This document shows positions 32,465 through 39,624 of a DNA stretch of 39,624 bases, piece by piece. Numbering within the stretch: the first letter of the stretch is position 1; each line of letters opens with the position of its first letter. The position numbers were made by a program, and so were the translations under genes. The stretch is from the NCBI RefSeq assembly GCF_027891095.1, contig NZ_JAQIIO010000016.1, forward strand, positions 1 through 39,624, in the 5' to 3' direction. The stretch comes from Aliiroseovarius salicola (GTDB lineage: Bacteria; Pseudomonadota; Alphaproteobacteria; Rhodobacterales; Rhodobacteraceae). The notes under the pieces were generated by a model. The model was given only the letters and a program-made list of their open reading frames with translations. It did not search any database and was not told the origin of the DNA.

Positions 32465-34225
32465 TTGCAGACCCAACCCCACCTGTCCAAACGCGGCGAC
32501 GTCTACCAATGGCGGCGCAAATCCCGAAGGTTTTCCACAGAAACCATCGATATCAAGCTCTCGCTGGGGACGACGGATCGCAATCGGGCGCTTATCTTAG
32601 CCCGAAAGGTCAGTGCCGAGAGTGATCAGATCATGGAACATATCGTCGAAAATCGCATCACGCCCGAACGCGGCCGGGCCTTTCTGGCCGCCGTGATCCG
32701 AAATGAACGCGCCAAGATCGATCAGCTCAAGCTGCTGGCCCGCGTCGACAGCCTCACTCCGGAAGACGACGCCCGCCACGATGCGGCCATGGCCGAAGCC
32801 TGGGACCGGATCGCCCAGAATGGGGTAAACCACCCCCCTGCCCCCGATGCGGATACGCTCGTGCAGGGCAACATCAGCCTCATCCAGCGCGACCTAGTCA
32901 GTCATCCGCGCCGCAAGGCCATCACAAACGTTTATCGGCAGCTATCCGGAGACGAGAGCTTGTCCGCAATGGAATTCGCGCAGGTTCTCGACCTCTACGT
33001 GTCCGGAAAAGCCAAAGCCTGGGCAGGCCAAGAGGACGGGGCTGATGCCGCGACGCAGATGGAACCTGCACCGGTGCAGACCGAACCTGTCGTGGCACAG
33101 GAGCTGCCCGTGGCAGCGCAGGTCGAAACCGTGGCACTTTCTCCCGATCCAGCCCTTCCGTCACCCAAGTTTCTTGACGTAGTGGACCGCATGAACGCGA
33201 TCAAACGCACCGAAGGCATCGAAGAAAAGACCCTGCGCCAATACCAAAGCTTCGCCGCACTCTTCACCATGCTGACCGGGATCGACGACATCACACGCGT
33301 TCGCCAACCGGACGTCAAAGCGTTCCGCGCGGACCTCGCGAAGTTGCCTAAGAGCTGGGGCAAAAGCCCGAAAGATCAGGCAGCAACCCGCGAAGACGTC
33401 ATGGCCAAATCAGCCACCCTGCCCGCCGACAAGGTCGGTCTGTCCGTCGGCACCGTGAACCGCCACCTTGAACATCTGAACCAGATCGCGGAATGGGCCC
33501 GTGACGAAGGACTTGCCATCGATCCGAACCTAAAACCGTCACGGCTAAGGAAGCGCGAAACTGTACGGGCGCGCGACAAACGGGATGCGTTTACGCTGGA
33601 TCAGCTTCACAGGGTGTTCCTGAACCCCGTGTGGACGGGCTCGCGATCCGAATACCATCAAACCAATCCCGGACACACAATTTACAAGAACGGCATTTTT
33701 TGGTGCCCCCTCATCGGCGCGTTCACCGGTGCGCGACGCGAGGAAATCGCCGGACTAGCCCCCGCTGACATCATCCACAAGGACGGTATCTGGTGCTTTT
33801 CCATCGAGGATTCCGAGCTGCGCCGCGTCAAAAACCTGTCCTCACACCGGGGCGTCCCGATCCACCCGCAACTCATCGACCTCGGCTTCCTCGACCACGT
33901 CCAGAAGGCAAAAGACTCCGGACAACGTGGCCTCTTTCCGGAACTCTATGAGCCCGGAAACAACGCCTTCGGCCGCAAGGTTGGCCGTCGGATGCGCCAG
34001 GTTATCGATCTGGAACTGGGGGCCGAGGGATCAAACCTGTCATTCCACAGCCTACGCCATTACGTACAAAATGAACTGGACCATGCAGGGGTAGACGACA
34101 GGTTTGTCCGAGACATCGTCGGCCATGAAGGCATCGACATCCATGACAAAGTGTACCGCAAAGCTGCACTCATCAGGACACTTGCCAGCGCGATCTCAAT
34201 GTTGCCGGAGGTTATTTTGAGCTGA
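32465..34225 (+). CDS. Second tyrosine recombinase, DUF6538-like N-terminus
   Basis: 586-residue recombinase starting at TTG with GGAGAG before it. The N-terminus (HLSKRGDVYQWRRKSRR, then LSLGTTDRNRALILARK) resembles DUF6538-type integrases. A long linker (about 200-240) is Ala/Pro-rich. The catalytic domain has TGARREE (R424), SFHSLRHY (H528, R531), VGHEG (H554) and Y564 (DKVYRKA). It is unrelated in layout to the integrase at 30791. It starts 122 bases after the tRNA-Asn fragment and points away from it. It may belong to a second element or be a relic of one. Confidence 0.9.
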   Translation: MQTQPHLSKRGDVYQWRRKSRRFSTETIDIKLSLGTTDRNRALILARKVSAESDQIMEHIVENRITPERGRAFLAAVIRNERAKIDQLKLLARVDSLTPEDDARHDAAMAEAWDRIAQNGVNHPPAPDADTLVQGNISLIQRDLVSHPRRKAITNVYRQLSGDESLSAMEFAQVLDLYVSGKAKAWAGQEDGADAATQMEPAPVQTEPVVAQELPVAAQVETVALSPDPALPSPKFLDVVDRMNAIKRTEGIEEKTLRQYQSFAALFTMLTGIDDITRVRQPDVKAFRADLAKLPKSWGKSPKDQAATREDVMAKSATLPADKVGLSVGTVNRHLEHLNQIAEWARDEGLAIDPNLKPSRLRKRETVRARDKRDAFTLDQLHRVFLNPVWTGSRSEYHQTNPGHTIYKNGIFWCPLIGAFTGARREEIAGLAPADIIHKDGIWCFSIEDSELRRVKNLSSHRGVPIHPQLIDLGFLDHVQKAKDSGQRGLFPELYEPGNNAFGRKVGRRMRQVIDLELGAEGSNLSFHSLRHYVQNELDHAGVDDRFVRDIVGHEGIDIHDKVYRKAALIRTLASAISMLPEVILS

Positions 34226-34436
34226 TTTTTCTTGCCGGGAGGGCGGATTCCAGACATTCTCTGCACGCGCAAAATGATCTCGCGAAAACCTCGGAAGCAG
34301 CCATTCCGACACATGAAGCTCGACAATTTGACTCAGATGACGGTTCCGAGCCCGAAGAAGACGAGCTAGGAATTTAGGCAAAACAAGTATGCCTGACGGC
34401 AAATTGCGGATTACAGTACCCCCAAGGAGTTCCGTG

Positions 34437-36092
34437 ATGGCCGAAGACCTAAACCAGTTGAATATATTCGTTAATCTGATTGGTGGCGTGGCCTTGTTTC
34501 TTTTCGGCATGGATATAATGACCCGTGCCTTGAAGCAGGTCGCAGGTGCGTCAATGAAAGCGATACTGACACAAGTGACGAGCAATCGTTTTCGTGGCCT
34601 GCTCGCCGGCGCGTCTATTACTGCCGTTATCCAGTCGTCATCAATCACGAGTGTGCTGCTGGTGGGATTCGTATCTGCCGGGCTGATGACCACAGCACAG
34701 TCTGTTGCGATGATCTTGGGTGCCAATATCGGCACAACAATAACCGCACAGATCCTCGCGTTCAAAGTCACGGCTTTCGCGCTACCAATTTTTGCCGTGG
34801 GTTTCTTTGTTTCCGCACTAGCAAAGCAGAAAGCGACCCGTGAATACGGGCGCATCCTTCTTGGTATCGGCATGGTGTTTTTCGGGATGGCGATCATGTC
34901 AGAAGCAATGCGGCCCTTGCGCAGCTATCAGCCGTTCCTCGATTTTATGCTGAACCTCGATCATGTCCTTTTGGCAGCGATGGTTGGCGCCGGCTTCACC
35001 GCTTTAGTTCAATCGTCGTCAGCCACCACCGGAATTCTGATTGTGTTGGCTGGCCAGGGACTTATCGGTCTTGAAGCTGCGGTAGCGATCGCATTGGGCG
35101 CGAATGTCGGTACCTGTGTCACGGCTCTCCTCGCGGCGGTGGGAAGACCGAACGAAGCTTTGCGCACCGCGATGGTTCACACGCTGTTCAATGTTGTCGG
35201 AGTTCTGATCTGGATCGGATTTGTCGATCACTTGGCAAGCCTTGCTCGCGCTGTCTCATCCCCTCTCATTGAAGACGGTGCCAGTACAGTTCCTCGCCAA
35301 CTGGCGAATGTGCATACCTTTTTCAACATTGTTAATGCGCTTCTTTTCATAGGCTTCACAAAACAGATCGCTCAATTTGTCGAATGGCTCATTCCTGACC
35401 GGCCGGAGGCTCTAGAGCCGAAATTCGCGCCAAAGCACCTTGACCCTAAATTTCTGGAGGTCCCAGCTATCGCGCTGGACGCAGCTCGGCTGGAAGTGCT
35501 GCAGCTCGGCCAGCTCGTACGTGACATGCTGGGCGCGGCGATCCCAACCGTAACATCCGGGAGCCCTCTTGATATCGACCGGTTGAAGGTGATGGACCGG
35601 CCCGTGGACCTGTTACATCGCGAAATCGTAGGCTACATGCGTCAGATCAGTCTCGCAAGCTTGCCAACTGATCAGGCCAGGCAGCTGATGGAGTTGTTAA
35701 GAATTGCAAATGATTTGGAACATATCGGTGATCATGTCGCCACGGGACTGGTCACCTCTGCACGAAAGCGGATCGATGAGAATGTGGTGATTAGCCCAGC
35801 AACAGCTTCGGTGCTCGAAGGATTGCATTCCGAGGTCATGGTGGCGCTCAATGGCGTTCTAATCGCATTGGAAGACCAGGACGCCAGCGCAGCCGTGACG
35901 GTGCGCGAGATGAAATCCAGATTCGTCGCGCTGGTCGAGGAGATTGCCGGACACGAGATTGAACGTCTCCGCGCTGATGAGCCAAAACGGCTGCACACCT
36001 ACGCCCGCGAGATTGAATTGACGGAGACGCTGGAAGATATCTTTAAAATACTCCGACGCATCTCTCGGTCCGAAATTGCCATTTTCCAGTAA
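34437..36092 (+). CDS. Na/Pi cotransporter with PhoU-like domain
   Basis: 551 residues. The N-terminal membrane part (1-330) has the duplicated signature of Na+/phosphate cotransporters, AVIQSSS (66-69) and ALVQSSS (192-195), with LGANIGTT and LGANVGTC repeats. The C-terminal part (about 340-551) is a PhoU-like helical domain (RLEVLQLGQLVRDML, then NDLEHIGDHV). The frame opens at 34389, but ATG 34437 has AAGGAG 7 bases before it. Imports phosphate with sodium; the PhoU domain is regulatory. It is the first gene after the second recombinase. Confidence 0.92.
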   Translation: MAEDLNQLNIFVNLIGGVALFLFGMDIMTRALKQVAGASMKAILTQVTSNRFRGLLAGASITAVIQSSSITSVLLVGFVSAGLMTTAQSVAMILGANIGTTITAQILAFKVTAFALPIFAVGFFVSALAKQKATREYGRILLGIGMVFFGMAIMSEAMRPLRSYQPFLDFMLNLDHVLLAAMVGAGFTALVQSSSATTGILIVLAGQGLIGLEAAVAIALGANVGTCVTALLAAVGRPNEALRTAMVHTLFNVVGVLIWIGFVDHLASLARAVSSPLIEDGASTVPRQLANVHTFFNIVNALLFIGFTKQIAQFVEWLIPDRPEALEPKFAPKHLDPKFLEVPAIALDAARLEVLQLGQLVRDMLGAAIPTVTSGSPLDIDRLKVMDRPVDLLHREIVGYMRQISLASLPTDQARQLMELLRIANDLEHIGDHVATGLVTSARKRIDENVVISPATASVLEGLHSEVMVALNGVLIALEDQDASAAVTVREMKSRFVALVEEIAGHEIERLRADEPKRLHTYAREIELTETLEDIFKILRRISRSEIAIFQ

Positions 36093-36433
36093 ATATATCT
36101 GGATGTACGATCTGGCTGCCGGACCGAGCATTTGGCAATTGCTTACAAATCCGCTTTGTCCCGCGCTCCGGACATCGGATGACCATCCCGTTTCGCGCCA
36201 GCAGCGAAGGTCGGCTCTGACGGGCCGCGCCGCAGCATCATATAGGTCGGTCGAAGGTCCGGATGGGGCCGTTCCCAATAACGCCCGGCGGCAGAAGACT
36301 TCGCATGCTGCGCTTGTTCCAAGGTCGGCTATGAGCCCAACGTGGACTGGACACTGATGATAAGCGTGGCATCCGCCTTGCCCGAAAGTCGTGGGGCAAC
36401 GGAGTGACGTGCAGTGCCGTCGCGAACTGCAGA
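36093..36433. other. Non-coding stretch with repeats
   Basis: 341 bases, no gene. It contains AAGGTCGGCT twice (36207-36216 and 36321-36330) and GCGCCGCAGC at 36227-36236. That ten-base word recurs in the spacer at 38718-39091. Confidence 0.5.
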
Positions 36434-37321
36434 TTATGTCAGGTATGTGTTGAACCAAGCTATGGTTCGTTCCCACGCGAGCGTCGCTTTGGCTTCATCG
36501 TAACGTGGAGTGCTGTCATTGTGGAAACCATGGTTTGCGCCCTCGTAAATATGGGCCTCGTACACTTTATTGTTCGTTTTGAGCGCTGCTTCGAAATCCG
36601 GCCAGCCCGCATTAATTCGTTCGTCGAGTTCGCCCATCTGGATCAACAAGGGGGCCTCGATTTTTGATACATCTTCTGCGGCAGGCTGGCGTCCGTAAAA
36701 CGGCACGCCCGCGGACAATTCCGGGTATGCAACTGCAATCGCGCTTACGACCCCGCCGCCATAACAGAAACCAACGGCTCCAACTTTTCCGGTGCTGTCA
36801 TCACGTGAAAGGAGATGTTCAAATCCAGCAAAGAAATCGTTCATGAGTTCTGCGCGATCAACGGTGCGCTGAAGCTCTCGACCGTCGGCGTCGTTGCCCG
36901 GATATCCGCCAACCGAAGTCAAACCATCCGGAGCAAGCGCCATGAAGCCCGCCTTCGCCAAGCGTCTTGCGACATCTTCGATATAGGGGTTAAGGCCCCG
37001 GTTTTCGTGGATCACTAAGACAGCGGGCAAACGCCCTTCGGCTTTCGCCGGACGTACCAGATATCCACGAACATCACCGGTCCCGTTTGGCGACGGATAC
37101 GTGATATAATCGGCATGAATATTCGGGTCGTTGAAGGACACCTGTTCAGCCAAGGCGTAATTTGGGCTGAGCATGTTCAAAAGCGCAGCAGCGGTTAAAC
37201 TTCCAACCGCGAACTTGCCGGCGCGATCTAGGAACTCGCGTTTCGTTATCTTCCCATGAGCGTAGAAATCATAGAGATCCAATAGCTCTTGATCAAAGTC
37301 GTCTGCGGTCATGCGGCTCAT
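36434..37321 (-). CDS. Dienelactone hydrolase family protein
   Basis: 295-residue alpha/beta hydrolase. An export-type segment ([22 protein letters not shown], in two parts, 26-48) precedes the domain. The catalytic triad is C186 (GFCYGGG), D233 (GELDER) and H264 (GANHGFH). [18 protein letters not shown] (105-122) is a family block. An AGGAAT site precedes the ATG. Carboxymethylenebutenolidase-type chemistry is the family norm; the real substrate is not known. It is divergent from the dioxygenase-like gene at 37616. Confidence 0.9.
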   Translation of the reverse strand: MSRMTADDFDQELLDLYDFYAHGKITKREFLDRAGKFAVGSLTAAALLNMLSPNYALAEQVSFNDPNIHADYITYPSPNGTGDVRGYLVRPAKAEGRLPAVLVIHENRGLNPYIEDVARRLAKAGFMALAPDGLTSVGGYPGNDADGRELQRTVDRAELMNDFFAGFEHLLSRDDSTGKVGAVGFCYGGGVVSAIAVAYPELSAGVPFYGRQPAAEDVSKIEAPLLIQMGELDERINAGWPDFEAALKTNNKVYEAHIYEGANHGFHNDSTPRYDEAKATLAWERTIAWFNTYLT

Positions 37322-37615
37322 GATATTCCTCCCGGTCAGCGTCCTTTGAATGTCGCCTGAATCAGGCGATCTGGCCTAATCAATTTTTCAATATCCGTCA
37401 TTTGTGCAGAGCATCGCCAGTTTTCTAGGTGCCCTGCCGTTGCCAAAATGGAGGGTGTTCGGCAAAAACAGCATCACGAAACATTGAGCATGAAACGGCG
37501 CATTGGCCAGCGACCGGCTCTCGGCAACTTGTATGATCTGCTATAGTATAATGGTTCTGCGTCTGGTCTTGTTGGACAGCGCGACAGGAGAGAAAACGAT
37601 ATTGGAGCAGGTGCT

Positions 37616-38104
37616 ATGCCCAACATTTTGTTTACCCGTAGATCTTTCGTTACTGCTGGTTGCATGGCTGCGGGGTTGGGATTTTCGGGCAGTCTTGCGC
37701 CGGCCAGAGCCAAAGGATTGGCTCCGACTCCCTCAATGCGGGGAGGCGCAAACAACTACCGCCCAGGCGCTCCGATTGTGGACCGGATCGGCAATGGCGG
37801 TTTTCTGATGCACGGGACCGTACGGCGCGCAGGTGACGGCATGCCGCTTGAGGGACAGCGTATTCAGATCTGGGCACACACAACTGAAGGGCACGAACGA
37901 GACTTGCGAAGCCACGGCGCAACGCTGACCGATGCCAACGGTGAGTTCCACCTGGAAATGCCACAAATCGTGCCTGCGTTTGGGCAGGCGCACGGCCACC
38001 TTGCCTATGACAGTGGTGCGTTTGAAACCGTCTACCTGCGTCCAGTGATGCCCAATTCGAAAGACACCACTCTCAGCGCCCACTTCGTGCTTCAACCCAA
38101 GTAA
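37616..38104 (+). CDS. Secreted intradiol-dioxygenase-like protein
   Basis: 162 residues. A twin-arginine signal (TRRSFVTAGCMAAGLGFSG, 8-26) leads into a fold like the C-terminal domain of protocatechuate 3,4-dioxygenase: LMHGTVRRAGDGMPLEGQRIQIW (in two parts, 64-86), TDANGEFHLEMP (105-116) and the H-x-H QAHGHLAY (H126, H128). The two Tyr iron ligands of true intradiol dioxygenases are not evident, and the domain is short. It may bind metal differently. GGAG lies 8 bases before the ATG. It is paired with the four-His membrane protein four bases after its stop. Confidence 0.78.
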   Translation: MPNILFTRRSFVTAGCMAAGLGFSGSLAPARAKGLAPTPSMRGGANNYRPGAPIVDRIGNGGFLMHGTVRRAGDGMPLEGQRIQIWAHTTEGHERDLRSHGATLTDANGEFHLEMPQIVPAFGQAHGHLAYDSGAFETVYLRPVMPNSKDTTLSAHFVLQPK

Positions 38105-38108
38105 TCTG

Positions 38109-38717
38109 ATGGACACCAAAAACGTGAGCCCCACTCAACGTATTTTGGTTTGGGGCGTTCTTGCCACGGCAATTGTCGTTCCACTAGCCCTGTCGGCGTT
38201 AAGCCCGCTACTTGCGTGGCGCCAACCAATATACATCGCGGCTGGGTTCGCGGGTGTGTCTGCTATGGTACTTATGCTCCTACAGCCCTTGTTGGCGGGT
38301 GCCCATCTACCCGGGCTGCCGCCCCGGTGGGGGCGGTGGGTGCACCGCTTGGTCGGCGGCATTCTGGTTGCGACGATCATTGTCCACGTCGCAGGTCTTT
38401 GGATCACCAGTCCTCCAGACGTGATCGACGCGCTGCTTTTTCGTTCTCCCACACCGTTTTCCGTTTGGGGGGTTCTTGCTATGTGGGCGATATTCGGAGC
38501 CGCAGGTCTGGCAGCCTTTCGCAAGAGCTTGGGGCTAAGTCCGCGCAATTGGCGCCGCGTCCACACCGCCCTCATTACTGTTGCCGTGGCCAGTAGCGTC
38601 TTTCATGCCATGCTGATCGAAGGGACGATGGAGATCATCTCGAAATTCGGGCTTTGTGTTCTCGTCGTTGGAGCAACTGCGAAGACTGTGGCCGATCGCC
38701 GGGTCTGGAAAAACTAG
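38109..38717 (+). CDS. Ferric-reductase-like di-heme b membrane protein
   Basis: 202 residues with about six hydrophobic segments. Four histidines form two pairs of equal spacing: H79 and H93 (RWVHRLVGG, IIVHVAG), H152 and H166 (RVHTALI, SVFHAML). That is 14 residues apart in each pair, as expected for two b hemes stacked across the membrane. No flavin domain. It follows the dioxygenase-like gene by four bases. It could deliver electrons across the membrane to that protein. Confidence 0.83.
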   Translation: MDTKNVSPTQRILVWGVLATAIVVPLALSALSPLLAWRQPIYIAAGFAGVSAMVLMLLQPLLAGAHLPGLPPRWGRWVHRLVGGILVATIIVHVAGLWITSPPDVIDALLFRSPTPFSVWGVLAMWAIFGAAGLAAFRKSLGLSPRNWRRVHTALITVAVASSVFHAMLIEGTMEIISKFGLCVLVVGATAKTVADRRVWKN

Positions 38718-39091
38718 CTGCGGCGCGACCCGAGTCATCCAAACCGATATGTCGGCTTCGTCCCGCATTGGAGCCATTCGGCATGCTGAAATGCTGCAGG
38801 ATGCACGAATGTCTGGTCTGGGGAAGCTGCGCCGCAGCGCCCGACATTGTTGTGAATGACAGGTTGGGGCCGTCCCTGTCGGTCGACATTGTCCGAGACA
38901 TAAAGATCGTGCTGCGGCGCGGAAGGCAGCTTGGAGCCCAGAGCCGACAAACATGTGGACCAGAGCATAGCCCTAGTTTTTCTGCCCACACTCTTGTCAA
39001 ACGCGGACCGAAACGGTCGTTTCGAATTTTCGTTGCCAATTTATACCTTCGCGCAATAACTTGATCGGACGGCAAAGGTCCGGGGAGCAAG
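38718..39091. other. Non-coding stretch with repeated words
   Basis: 374 bases without a gene. GCTGCGGCGC occurs at 38717-38726 and 38911-38920. Its complement is at 38829-38838, within the palindrome GCTGCGCCGCAGC (38826-38838). Confidence 0.5.
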
Positions 39092-39624
39092 ATGGACGCG
39101 CAAACAGACCCGCAACAAAACGTCACCGCAGCGATAATCGCGGGGTGCATAGTTGCGTTTGTCGGCTTTGGCTTCGCCGCGACATTCGGTGTCTTTCTGC
39201 GGCCAATGTCCGAAGACCTTGGATGGGGACGAGAGGTATTTTCGCTTTCCTTGGCCATTCAAGCGCTTTGCTGGGGGATAGCTCAGCCGTTGGCCGGAAT
39301 GGTTGCAGACCGATATGGAACGGCGCGCGTGCTTGCCTTTGGTGCAATTGTCTCGGCGTTGGGCTTCTTTCTGCGAGGAGCACTTATTGACCCAGCTGTT
39401 TTCATCGCATCGGGCGTGATCGTCGGTGTAGGCACCGGCGCTTGCTCGTTCCCCGTTGTTATCGTGGCGCTGGGAAAAGTCGTAAGCGCACGGCAAAGGA
39501 GTTTCGTTCTTGGCCTGGGGACAGCTGCTGCATCGACCGGTATGTTCGTAGCAGCGCCCTTGTCCTCACTTCTCTTGGCATTGCTCGGGTGGCAAACGTC
39601 CATTCTGGTGATTGCCGCCAGCTT
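39092..39624 (+). CDS. MFS transporter, N-terminal part, right edge
   Basis: At least 177 residues with about five transmembrane helices; the rest is beyond the window. Typical major facilitator features are seen: AGCIVAFVGFGFAATFGVFL (helix 1), the MFS loop GMVADRYGTARVLAFGA (motif A-like, about 70-86), and GVIVGVGTGACSFPVVIVAL. GGGGAG precedes the ATG. Resembles monocarboxylate or oxalate-formate-type family members, but the substrate cannot be told. Confidence 0.87.
   Translation, partial: MDAQTDPQQNVTAAIIAGCIVAFVGFGFAATFGVFLRPMSEDLGWGREVFSLSLAIQALCWGIAQPLAGMVADRYGTARVLAFGAIVSALGFFLRGALIDPAVFIASGVIVGVGTGACSFPVVIVALGKVVSARQRSFVLGLGTAAASTGMFVAAPLSSLLLALLGWQTSILVIAAS

Noticed and set aside
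1-39624. CRISPR array, rRNA operon or insertion-sequence transposase
   Set aside because: No regularly spaced direct repeats, no rRNA-like sequence and no transposase-like protein were seen on either strand.

Overview
The window looks like alphaproteobacterial DNA, most likely Rhodobacterales. The grounds are the ccmFGHI arrangement, the class of the c-type cytochromes, the codon usage, and a tRNA-Asn 3' fragment whose acceptor end (CGCCGGAGCCA) fits that group. No 16S or other species marker is present, so the genus is not determined.

Positions 1-18333 form a copper and periplasmic redox cluster. A leftward operon holds an L,D-transpeptidase, a class I cytochrome c, a small Cys/His secreted protein and a cytochrome c' that runs off the left edge. 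Divergent from it is a coupled rightward operon of a DUF2933 membrane protein, a lipoprotein and an ScsB/DsbD-like reductase. Then come a second L,D-transpeptidase, a small lipoprotein, ccmFGHI for cytochrome c maturation, a SHOCT protein and an OmpR/EnvZ-type two-component pair. Divergent from the pair is a Met/His-rich EF-hand protein with DUF302 and rhodanese genes. A TVP38-family membrane protein and a YHS-containing Cu+-ATPase (copA) follow.

Positions 18660-28336 are a leftward run of about eleven genes. Listed from its 5' end they are: a small CX5C secreted protein, a DUF5676 membrane protein, a possible tiny membrane peptide, a His-rich YVTN propeller, a beta-CASP nuclease, an AMP/NMP-phosphorylase-type enzyme, a divergent PRPP synthetase, a heme-b membrane protein, a cytochrome c and an orphan Rieske protein. 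A separately promoted beta-propeller/cytochrome c fusion ends the run. An FNR-like dyad lies just upstream of the first gene.

Positions 28400-32343 carry an integrative-element end: an AT-rich stretch, a winged-helix protein, an AlpA/Xis-like protein, a hypothetical gene and a P4-type integrase. It abuts a 45-bp tRNA-Asn 3' fragment (an att site). A second, unrelated tyrosine recombinase starts just past that fragment and points the other way, which suggests two elements used the same tRNA site. Right of it are a Na/Pi cotransporter-PhoU protein, a dienelactone hydrolase, an intradiol-dioxygenase-like secreted protein paired with a four-His membrane cytochrome, and the start of an MFS transporter.

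The strongest undescribed signal is a shared 16-bp tandem box, ACA-N4-GATACA. It occurs between the two leftmost operons, twice between the two-component genes and the Met-rich gene, upstream of copA and upstream of the propeller-cytochrome c fusion. I infer a local regulon of the two-component pair. It would join copper export, periplasmic thiol repair, cell-wall L,D-crosslinking and cytochromes.
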